Shown: piece after piece, positions 1 through 5,215 of the stretch | How the letters are laid out: the number at the start of each line of letters is the position of its first letter | How positions within the stretch are numbered: position 1 is the stretch's first letter | Assembly (NCBI GenBank): GCA_902493585.1 | Contig: CABUPZ010000084.1 | Span: 1 to 10,292, forward strand | Direction: 5' to 3' | DNA from: an uncultured Fusicatenibacter sp. | Lineage (GTDB): Bacteria > Bacillota > Clostridia > Lachnospirales > Lachnospiraceae | DNA: 10,292 bases | Notes under the pieces: model-generated | Told to the model about the DNA's origin: nothing | What the model saw: only the letters and a program-made list of their open reading frames with translations | Database searches by the model: none | Translations under genes and position numbers: made by a program

Positions 1-38
1 TTTTGAGCACCCGCTTTTATGCTTACTTTTCGTATCTT

Positions 39-572
39 CTATTTTTCGATTCCGTCCCTCGCCGCAAGCCCCCGGTCAAAGGGATGCCGGATTTTTTTCA
101 GCTCCGATACGTAATCCGCGCACGCAGTCAGTTCTTCTCCCGGATTCTGACCGGTCAAGATCACCTCCAGATGTTCCGGCTTTTCCCTGAGCCAGCGGAT
201 CAGCAGATTTTCATCAAACAGTCCCGCCCGGATGGTATAAATAATCTCGTCAAGAAACAGCACGTCGTAGTTTTCTTCCTGCGCTTTCTGCACAACTTCC
301 CGGAATTTTTCTTCATAGAAGTGTTTTCTCTCTTCCTTCTCCTGGTCCGTCATCTGAAAAGAAAACTTTTCCTGCTTCAATCCCGGCACAAATGTGATTC
401 CCGGAATCCGTTCCATGGCCTTTCGCTCACTGGTGCTGTTGTCCTTCATGAACTGATAGATCAGGACCCGATAGCCATATCCGGCCGCTCTGACGCAGAG
501 TCCCATACCGCAGGTAGTCTTTCCCTTTCCGTCTCCACAGTAAATGTGTACACAGCCCGTCTGTTTTTCCAT
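39..572 (-). CDS. cobO: Corrinoid (cob(I)yrinic acid a,c-diamide) adenosyltransferase, CobO/BtuR type
   Basis: A 177-residue protein that transfers the 5'-deoxyadenosyl group of ATP to the cobalt of reduced corrinoids, giving adenosylcobalamin or its precursors in the cytoplasm. The sequence shows the family P-loop GDGKGKTT at residues 13-20, directly after the first beta strand, the acidic strand LFLDEI near residue 105, and the C-terminal signature RHPFDRGLAARDGIE close to the end. This is the CobO/CobA/BtuR fold, not PduO or EutT. Length is slightly short of E. coli BtuR (about 196 aa) because it lacks an N-terminal extension. The start ATG has GGAGG at 583-587, 10 nt upstream. It lies 38 nt after the rubrerythrin stop, so read-through from that gene is plausible. 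No cobalamin riboswitch is visible upstream and no other cobalamin gene is in the window. It is a probable salvage enzyme, and family assignment is firm. Confidence 0.93.
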   Translation of the reverse strand: MEKQTGCVHIYCGDGKGKTTCGMGLCVRAAGYGYRVLIYQFMKDNSTSERKAMERIPGITFVPGLKQEKFSFQMTDQEKEERKHFYEEKFREVVQKAQEENYDVLFLDEIIYTIRAGLFDENLLIRWLREKPEHLEVILTGQNPGEELTACADYVSELKKIRHPFDRGLAARDGIEK

Positions 573-588
573 ATCCAGCTTTCCTCCA

Positions 589-612
589 CCGCCGAAAAGG
601 GCGGCTTTTTTT
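589..612 (+). terminator. Plus-oriented intrinsic terminator-like hairpin in the rbr-cobO junction
   Basis: CCGCC (589-593), a 6-nt loop, GGCGG (600-604), C, then seven T (606-612) on the plus strand. This is a textbook intrinsic terminator for plus-strand transcription, yet both neighbouring genes are on the minus strand. Read on the minus strand the hairpin is preceded by A7 and followed by TGGAGG, the cobO ribosome binding site, so it should not terminate rbr transcripts. The T-run overlaps the rbr stop codon (611-613). It may block antisense transcription, or the minus-strand stem may structure the cobO leader. Confidence 0.6.
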
Positions 613-1150
613 AATAGTTTTCCACTTTTCTCTCAAAATATGCCTTCGGATGTGCACAAACCGGGCATACTTCCGGAGCTTCTTCTCCTTCATAAACGAA
701 ACCACAGTTGCGGCATTTCCATCCCAGAGGAGCATCGCCCTTGAAGGTCTTGTCTGCGCGATAGGACTCCAGCAGCTTGCGGTAACGTCTCTCGTGTGCT
801 GCCTCTACGCGGGCAACGCCTTCAAATTTGTTTGCCAGCTCCTGGAAGCCTTCTTCTCTTGCTTCTCTTGCCATTCTTGCATACATGTCGGTCCACTCGA
901 AGTTTTCACCGGCTGCTGCATCTTCCAGGTTTTCTTCCACATTGCCGATGCCGTGGATTTCCTTGAACCACATTTTTGCATGCTCTTTTTCCTGATCGGC
1001 GGTCTCCAGATACAATGCTGCCAGCTGCTCGTAGCCGGCTTTCTTTGCCTGTGACGCATAATAAGTGTATTTGTTTCTTGCCTCAGACTCACCTGCAAAT
1101 GCTGCGAGAAGGTTCTGCTCTGTCTTTGTTCCTGCATATTTGTTCGCCAT
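611..1150 (-). CDS. rbr: Rubrerythrin (diiron domain followed by rubredoxin domain)
   Basis: A cytoplasmic peroxide-scavenging protein of 179 residues that reduces H2O2 to water with electrons from NAD(P)H through rubredoxin or a flavoprotein. The N-terminal ferritin-like four-helix domain spans about residues 1-135. Diiron ligand candidates are E21 (in GESEAR), E54 and H57 (in DQEKEH), E96 and E99 (in REARE), and E116 and H119 (in VEAAHERRY), matching the classic rubrerythrin ligand pattern including the extra switching Glu. The C-terminal rubredoxin domain has Cys 146, 149, 162 and 165 in CRNCG and CPVCA. Length is standard for short rubrerythrins. The start ATG follows a GGGGG tract at 1159-1163, with spacing of 8 nt. 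It lies 115 nt after the reverse rubrerythrin gene, separated by a hairpin, so it may be co-transcribed by read-through or have its own weak promoter. Confidence 0.95.
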   Translation of the reverse strand: MANKYAGTKTEQNLLAAFAGESEARNKYTYYASQAKKAGYEQLAALYLETADQEKEHAKMWFKEIHGIGNVEENLEDAAAGENFEWTDMYARMAREAREEGFQELANKFEGVARVEAAHERRYRKLLESYRADKTFKGDAPLGWKCRNCGFVYEGEEAPEVCPVCAHPKAYFERKVENY

Positions 1151-1188
1151 TTTTCTTTCCCCCGTTTTCTTTGTTTTTTTCTATCTGC

Positions 1189-1231
1189 GAAAACGGAATG
1201 GTTCCATTCTCTGGTAAACCATTCCGTTTTC
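1189..1231 (-). terminator. Terminator-like hairpin between the two rubrerythrin genes
   Basis: Perfect 15-bp inverted repeat: GAAAACGGAATGGTT (1189-1203) and its complement (1217-1231), with a 13-nt loop. The GC stem is flanked by A4 and T4, the usual look of a bidirectional intrinsic terminator, although the T-run is short. It lies 34 nt past the reverse rubrerythrin stop. Overlapping shorter palindromes exist inside it: GAATGG-TT-CCATTC at 1196-1209 and TGGT-AA-ACCA at 1212-1221. The element could therefore switch between folds. It is probably a partial terminator or a processing site that sets different levels of the two genes. Confidence 0.6.
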
Positions 1232-1247
1232 AATGATCTTATCTGTA

Positions 1248-1253
1248 ATTATA
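1248..1253 (-). promoter_or_regulatory. Possible -10 element for the rubrerythrin gene
   Basis: A perfect TATAAT on the minus strand, just after the reverse rubrerythrin stop codon. No good -35 is seen 16-18 nt upstream (the best choices fall in the end of the upstream coding sequence), and the hairpin at 1189-1231 would lie in the leader of such a transcript. Weak candidate. Confidence 0.25.
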
Positions 1254-1265
1254 TTCGTTGTCAGA

Positions 1266-1808
1266 TTAGCCGAAATATCTCTCCAGTAATCCCTTGAATG
1301 CTTTTCCGTGGCGAGCCTCATCTCTTGCCATCTCATGAACGGTATCATGGATTGCATCCAGATTTGCTTCTTTCGCACGTTTTGCCAGATCTACTTTACC
1401 AGCGGTAGCGCCGTTCTCAGCCTCTACACGCATTTCCAGATTCTTCTTTGTGCTGTCTGTTACAACTTCGCCCAGCAGTTCAGCAAATTTTGCTGCATGC
1501 TCTGCCTCTTCGTAAGCTGCTTTCTCATAGTACAGACCAACTTCCGGATAGCCTTCACGGAATGCTACGCGGGACATTGCCAGATACATACCAACCTCAG
1601 AGCACTCTCCTTCAAAGTTTGCTCTCAGATCTGCTTTGATGTCCTCAGCTACGTCTGCTGCAACACCTACTACATGCTCTGCTGCCCAGCTCATCTCGCC
1701 GCTCTGCTCAACAAATTTTGCTGCCGGTGCATGGCAAACCGGACATTCTGCCGGTGCTGCTTCTCCTTCATAAACATATCCACATACGCTGCATACAAAT
1801 TTTTTCAT
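1266..1808 (-). CDS. Reverse rubrerythrin (rubredoxin domain followed by diiron domain)
   Basis: A 180-residue protein with the domain order opposite to normal rubrerythrin. The rubredoxin domain is at residues 1-35 with Cys 6, 9, 22 and 25 (CSVCG and CPVCH), and a ferritin-like diiron domain follows from about residue 50. Candidate ligands lie in FEGECSE, YEEAEHAAKF, MRVEAENGA and DEARHGKAF. Clostridium acetobutylicum proteins of this type (rbr3A/rbr3B, called reverse rubrerythrins) act as terminal H2O2 and O2 reductases and are de-repressed when PerR is lost. Here perR is the immediate upstream gene, and a PerR-box-like site lies at this gene's promoter, which fits that biology. The start ATG has AGGAG at 1818-1822, a strong site at ideal spacing. 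It should be a main oxygen-tolerance protein of the cell. Confidence 0.95.
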   Translation of the reverse strand: MKKFVCSVCGYVYEGEAAPAECPVCHAPAAKFVEQSGEMSWAAEHVVGVAADVAEDIKADLRANFEGECSEVGMYLAMSRVAFREGYPEVGLYYEKAAYEEAEHAAKFAELLGEVVTDSTKKNLEMRVEAENGATAGKVDLAKRAKEANLDAIHDTVHEMARDEARHGKAFKGLLERYFG

Positions 1809-1851
1809 TGCAATTCTCTCCTTTTCTTTTTATTTATGTTCTTTTTAAAAT

Positions 1852-1876
1852 TAGTAACTATTACTGTTTTCAGTAA
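1852..1876 (-). promoter_or_regulatory. Candidate PerR operator at the reverse rubrerythrin start site
   Basis: TAGTAAC-T-ATTACTG at 1852-1866 is a 7-1-7 near-palindrome (5 of 7 pairs) of the same form as the perfect site at perR. It overlaps a second perfect repeat, TTACTG-TTTT-CAGTAA (1861-1876), so AGTAAC occurs twice, 19 bp apart. The site lies at and just downstream of the predicted start point, where a bound repressor would block transcription. Assignment to PerR is inferred from its likeness to the perR site and from gene order. Confidence 0.65.
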
Positions 1877-1877
1877 C

Positions 1878-1906
1878 AGGTTATCATACAGTCACAGGTT
1901 TGTCAA
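1878..1906 (-). promoter_or_regulatory. Sigma-A promoter of the reverse rubrerythrin gene
   Basis: Minus strand: perfect -35 TTGACA (1901-1906), 17-nt spacer, and a weak -10 TAACCT (1878-1883). It lies in the gap after the perR stop, so the rubrerythrin gene has its own promoter. The -35 is convincing; the exact -10 is less certain. Confidence 0.6.
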
Positions 1907-1923
1907 GTATCTTTTGTAAGTTT

Positions 1924-2319
1924 TTACGATAGTTTTGTCTGATGACAGTGTTCACAAACCCCATAGAAATTCACGGAATAACTTTCAATCACTCCATGAA
2001 AATTCTGCTCCGCACGTTCTTTGATCTCACTGATATCTTCCATATCTATATCAAGAACCGCATGGCATTTACGGCAGATAAAATGGTTGTGCGGGGATGT
2101 ATCCGCATCGAAGCGGTCCGGGCCATCTCCTGTTACAAGACGTTTGATCTCTCCCAGTTCTGAAAGCAGTGCCAGATTCCGATAAACCGTTCCCAGGCTG
2201 ATGTTCGGGTATTCCTTCCGTATGTCTGTATAGACCATATCGGCAGTTGGGTGATCGTTTCTCTGCATCAACTGTTTCTTGATGGCTTCCCGCTGTCTGC
2301 TGTATTTGAGATTCGACAT
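1924..2319 (-). CDS. perR: Fur-family peroxide-responsive repressor PerR
   Basis: A 131-residue Fur-family repressor. The N-terminal winged helix contains HPTADMVY (23-30) and the recognition-helix region LGTVYRNLALL (42-52). The C-terminal dimer domain has two CxxC pairs, Cys 82/85 and 122/125, that hold the structural zinc. Regulatory metal ligands align with those of Bacillus subtilis PerR: H23 (H37), D71 (D85), H77 (H91), H79 (H93) and D90 (D104). An Asp at the D85 position favours PerR over Fur. In PerR, Fe-catalysed oxidation of the two regulatory histidines releases DNA. The ATG at 2317-2319 follows AAAGGGGA about 10 nt upstream. Its promoter carries a perfect palindrome at the start site, implying autorepression, and the next two genes downstream are rubrerythrins, the expected targets. 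Confidence 0.93.
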   Translation of the reverse strand: MSNLKYSRQREAIKKQLMQRNDHPTADMVYTDIRKEYPNISLGTVYRNLALLSELGEIKRLVTGDGPDRFDADTSPHNHFICRKCHAVLDIDMEDISEIKERAEQNFHGVIESYSVNFYGVCEHCHQTKLS

Positions 2320-2346
2320 AGGTCAGTTCCCCTTTCCTGTTTAATA

Positions 2347-2363
2347 ATAGTAATGATTACTAT
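2347..2363 (-). promoter_or_regulatory. PerR box in the perR promoter
   Basis: ATAGTAAT-G-ATTACTAT is a perfect 8-1-8 palindrome. Its core TAGTAATGATTACTA has the 7-1-7 layout of the Per box TTATAATNATTATAA, with a G:C step replacing one A:T in each half. It begins 6 nt after the -10 box, so it covers the predicted start point. This strongly suggests autorepression. Confidence 0.85.
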
Positions 2364-2369
2364 GTTTAA

Positions 2370-2398
2370 ATCATAATGGAAATCTGACATTCTGTCAA
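2370..2398 (-). promoter_or_regulatory. perR: Sigma-A promoter of perR
   Basis: Minus strand: TTGACA (2393-2398), 17-nt spacer, TATGAT (2370-2375). One mismatch from consensus in total. The start point should be close to 2363, inside the palindromic operator. Confidence 0.85.
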
Positions 2399-2772
2399 GT
2401 GCTTTTCAATACTTTTTTCATACAGCCGCAAAGAACATGCGCATACCTCTGCGCTTCCTCTTTTCATCTGCAGCCCGAAAACCATTCCGCGCAAATACAC
2501 CCAGAAATAATTTTCAAACATATTTTACATTATCTTTCTATAATTACGAAAAAAATATATGTACAAAAAATTTGCATATACACTTTAACTATAATCTATC
2601 AGATATTTATGAACAAACTGTGAACACCCACTGAAATTTATAACAAAAGAACAGAATCCCCATCATTCCACATCATCCTTCATCGCTCCACACACAAAAA
2701 CACTCACTCTCTCCCGGCGCCAACAACCAGAAAGCCGCCCCAAACTCCCATGAATCACTGTGCATTTTCCGG
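2399..2772. other. Gene-free divergent intergenic region
   Basis: Between the perR promoter and the ROK-gene promoter. It is strongly AT-rich at about 2510-2650, then C- and A-rich on the plus strand at about 2650-2760. Open frames here have low-complexity translations and no ribosome binding site. A weak hairpin GCGCA-N6-TGCGC lies at 2439-2454. A TATAAT at about 2590 has no matching -35. I see no gene or RNA that I can support. Confidence 0.55.
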
Positions 2773-2801
2773 TTCTCAACGCCGGTTTAATATGATAGAA
2801 T
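2773..2801 (+). promoter_or_regulatory. Probable promoter of the ROK regulator gene
   Basis: TTCTCA (2773-2778), 17-nt spacer, TAGAAT (2796-2801): a four-of-six -35 with a five-of-six -10 at ideal spacing, 80 nt before the start codon. Moderate support only. Confidence 0.45.
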
Positions 2802-2842
2802 AAATCATAAGACTGCCGTTCAGCTTTCGATACGCTCTGAAC
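2791..2842 (+). promoter_or_regulatory. Two operator-like palindromes in the ROK gene leader
   Basis: TATGAT-N7-ATCATA (2791-2809, perfect 6-bp arms) covers the predicted -10 and start point. GTTCAG-N13-CTGAAC (2818-2842, perfect 6-bp arms) lies in the leader. ROK repressors commonly bind palindromes near their own promoter, so either could be an autoregulatory site. The bases are visible; the role is inferred. Confidence 0.35.
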
Positions 2843-2881
2843 CGCAGAAAAATAGCGCGTGTTTGGAAAGGAGACCACATT

Positions 2882-4027
2882 ATGCCAACAGGCAATCAGG
2901 AATATATACGCGACATGAATCGTTCTCTCGTATTGGAAGCGATTGTCAATTACGCTCCGATCTCCCGGGCGGATTTATCGAAAATGCTGCATCTGACCAA
3001 AGCCACAATCTCCAATATCGTACAGGAGCTGATCGACCGGGAACTTGTGCTGGAAGTTGGAAGCGGAAATGCACCTATGGGCCGCAAGCCGATCCTTCTG
3101 ACCTTTCATAACCGCTGCGGCTATATCGTCTCCGTAGACTTTGGAGTGAAAAGAACAGCAATCATGACCAGCGATCCCCTGGGACGCAACTGCGAGGTTC
3201 ATGAATACCCTTCCCAGACGGATCAGCCTTTGATGGAACATCTGATCGCACTGCTTCATCAGACGATCAGCGCTCTTCCGGATTCTCCCTACGGAGTTCT
3301 TGGCATCAGTGTGGGGATTTACGGCGTTGTCTGCGACGATACGGTTCTCTTTACGCCTTATTACGATCTGAAATATTCCAACATCCGAAATCTGCTGGAG
3401 GAAGAATTTCATGTTCCGGTCATTGTGGAAAACGAAGCAAACCTTTCCGTAATCGGAGAAAGCGCCTTCGGGCAGGATTACAGAAATATGATCTTTCTGA
3501 ATATCCACGAAGGTGTCGGTATGGGAATCCTGGTAAACGGACAGCTTTACAAAGGCCAGAACGGATACGCCGGTGAATTCGGACATACCATCCTGTTTCC
3601 GGACGGGCGCCCCTGCCCCTGCGGCAACAAGGGATGTCTGGAGCAATACATCTCCGAATCGGCCGTCCTGAAAGAATTTGCCAACGGCCACGGCAAGTCC
3701 TCAGCAACCATCGATGAGTTTCTCTGGGCCTGCAGTCAGGAAGACCCCTCGGCACAGAAAGCCCTGCATGATTTTGTCCACTACACCGCGGTCAGCCTGA
3801 ATACGATCCTGCACACCTTTAACCCGGATATCATCGTTCTTAACAGTTCCTTCACAAATTATATTCCCGGACTGCTGGATCAGATCACCGCATCTGTTCA
3901 GAACCGCCTGCGTTGGTATCTCCATGTGGTGCCTTCTCAGCTTCAGGATGTTTCCGTACTGCTGGGAGGCGTATGCATGTGTACCACCCGCTTTCTCGGA
4001 ATCCGGGAACTGCACCTGCACCGCTGA
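2882..4027 (+). CDS. ROK-family transcriptional regulator (NagC/XylR type)
   Basis: A 381-residue protein combining an N-terminal winged helix-turn-helix with a ROK sugar-kinase-like sensor domain. The opening GNQEYIRDMNRSLVLEAI (residues 4-21) and the helix-turn-helix at about 26-50 (ISRADLSKMLHLTKATISNIV) are typical of NagC/XylR repressors. The ROK domain shows VDFGVKRT, GISVGIYG and the zinc motif with H235, C245, C247 and C252 (CPCGNKGCLEQY). The catalytic Asp of ROK kinases (in NDAN) is replaced by Glu: VENEAN, with E185. The protein therefore probably senses a sugar or sugar phosphate without phosphorylating it. Start ATG follows AAGGAG (2868-2873). Length is typical. No sugar transport or catabolic gene lies beside it in the window, so its inducer and targets cannot be named. 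It is transcribed alone and ends at a strong terminator. Confidence 0.9.
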   Translation: MPTGNQEYIRDMNRSLVLEAIVNYAPISRADLSKMLHLTKATISNIVQELIDRELVLEVGSGNAPMGRKPILLTFHNRCGYIVSVDFGVKRTAIMTSDPLGRNCEVHEYPSQTDQPLMEHLIALLHQTISALPDSPYGVLGISVGIYGVVCDDTVLFTPYYDLKYSNIRNLLEEEFHVPVIVENEANLSVIGESAFGQDYRNMIFLNIHEGVGMGILVNGQLYKGQNGYAGEFGHTILFPDGRPCPCGNKGCLEQYISESAVLKEFANGHGKSSATIDEFLWACSQEDPSAQKALHDFVHYTAVSLNTILHTFNPDIIVLNSSFTNYIPGLLDQITASVQNRLRWYLHVVPSQLQDVSVLLGGVCMCTTRFLGIRELHLHR

Positions 4028-4176
4028 ATGGCCTGTTATTGCATTCACAATTATTTTGAAGTTTGTTCATTATTTTTTTACATTACAAACACGTTTTCAA
4101 CACATTTTCTGCTTATACTATAACCATAAAATAATTCAAGCCAACATTATTTTATAACAATTTTCTTTTTCATATT

Positions 4177-4192
4177 GCCGATGAAAATCGGC
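4177..4192 (+). other. Small GNRA-capped hairpin in the ROK gene 3' region
   Basis: GCCGAT-GAAA-ATCGGC: a perfect 6-bp stem with a GAAA tetraloop, followed by a pyrimidine tract but no clean T-run. It lies in an AT-rich 187-nt gap (4028-4214) that has no other recognisable gene. It could be a stabilising element at the 3' end of the ROK mRNA or part of a short independent RNA ending at the next terminator. Confidence 0.4.
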
Positions 4193-4214
4193 TCTCCTTC
4201 CTTTAAATAATAAA

Positions 4215-4252
4215 AAACAAAAAAACCAGAGTTGCTGCTGGTTTTTTTGTTT
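4215..4252. terminator. Bidirectional intrinsic terminator between ROK gene and ksgA
   Basis: A perfect 15-bp inverted repeat: AAACAAAAAAACCAG (4215-4229) and CTGGTTTTTTTGTTT (4238-4252), with an 8-nt loop. A7 on one side and T7 on the other make it a terminator in both directions. It serves the ROK gene on the plus strand and ksgA on the minus strand, which are convergent here. Confidence 0.92.
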
Positions 4253-4311
4253 GTCTTTTTTCAGTATTCTCTTGTCTTTTACGAATGTACTAATCTGTCG
4301 AATATCCGTTT

Positions 4312-5196
4312 TTATCCGTTCTTCTGATTTTGCAAAACATCCGAAAGTCTGGCAAAATCCGCCAGTTCCAGCGTCTCGCCCCGAACAGTCAGCGGAAATC
4401 CGCAGGCAGTGATCGCATGCTCAATCTCTTCCTTGGTAAAATCCAGCGTTCCGCTGTTTTTCAGACCATTCGCCAGGGTCTTTCTCCGCTGATTAAAGGA
4501 CGCGCGGATCAGCGCGAACATCAGCTTTTCATCGGCAACCTCCACCGGAAGCGAAGCATGTCTTGTCAGACGGATCACAGCGCTTCCTACTTTCGGTCTT
4601 GGCATGAAACAGTTCGGCGGCACATTTGCCACAATGTATGGGTCCGCATAATACTGAACCGCCAAAGACAGCGCGCCGTAATCTTTGCTTCCCGGTCCTG
4701 TCTGCATCCGGTCGGCCACTTCCTTCTGTACCATAACCGTGACAGATTCCAGGGGCACATGGTTTTCAAACAGGCTCATGATGATCGGTGTTGTAATATA
4801 GTATGGAAGATTCGCAACGACCTTGATAGGGCGTCCATTGTTTTTCTCCTCAGCCAGACGGTTCAGATCCACCTTCAGGATATCTTCATTCAGCACCGTA
4901 ACATTTTCATAATCCGACAGCGTATCCGTCAGGATCGGTATCAGATTCTTATCGATCTCCACTGCACAGACCTCTCTCGCTGCATAGGCAAGATACTGAG
5001 TCAGTGTTCCGATCCCCGGACCGATCTCCACGACAAAATCATCCGGACCGATCTGCGCAGCCGCAACAATTTTGTCCAGTACATGGGTATCGATCAGGAA
5101 ATTCTGTCCGTATTTCTTCTGAAATACAAAGCCGTACTTCTGCAGTACGGCTATCGTATTTTTCGGCTCTCCAAGCCATGGTTTTATTTTTTCCAT
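4312..5196 (-). CDS. ksgA: 16S rRNA (adenine(1518)-N6/adenine(1519)-N6)-dimethyltransferase
   Basis: KsgA (RsmA) dimethylates two adjacent adenines in the loop of helix 45 of 16S rRNA during late 30S assembly, using S-adenosylmethionine. In 294 residues the sequence shows the family opening KKYGQNFLID (27-36), SAM-binding motif I EIGPGIGTLT (57-66), the acidic motif II AVEIDKNL (78-85), catalytic motif IV NLPYYIT (129-135), and the C-terminal block FMPRPKVGSAVIRL. Length is normal. The ATG follows AGGAAG at 5205-5210. The gene starts 19 nt after the stop of the TPR/AAA-like gene, so the two form an operon driven from 7560-7588. It is terminated by the shared hairpin at 4215-4252. Mutants of ksgA are classically kasugamycin resistant. 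Confidence 0.97.
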   Translation of the reverse strand: MEKIKPWLGEPKNTIAVLQKYGFVFQKKYGQNFLIDTHVLDKIVAAAQIGPDDFVVEIGPGIGTLTQYLAYAAREVCAVEIDKNLIPILTDTLSDYENVTVLNEDILKVDLNRLAEEKNNGRPIKVVANLPYYITTPIIMSLFENHVPLESVTVMVQKEVADRMQTGPGSKDYGALSLAVQYYADPYIVANVPPNCFMPRPKVGSAVIRLTRHASLPVEVADEKLMFALIRASFNQRRKTLANGLKNSGTLDFTKEEIEHAITACGFPLTVRGETLELADFARLSDVLQNQKNG

Positions 5197-5215
5197 AAGA
5201 TTCTCTTCCTGTTAA

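Noticed and set aside
573..610. Cobalamin riboswitch upstream of cobO
   Set aside because: Only 38 nt lie between the genes and no B12-box-like sequence is present.
3..614. 203-codon plus-strand frame opposite cobO
   Set aside because: It is antisense to a clearly recognised enzyme, has no ribosome binding site and shows a composition typical of a shadow frame.
2437..2634. Small plus-strand genes in the AT-rich intergenic DNA
   Set aside because: Overlapping frames of low complexity without ribosome binding sites.
2663..2878. 71-codon minus-strand frame in the divergent intergenic region
   Set aside because: It has no ribosome binding site, recognisable motif or promoter, and it covers the ROK gene promoter and leader on the other strand.
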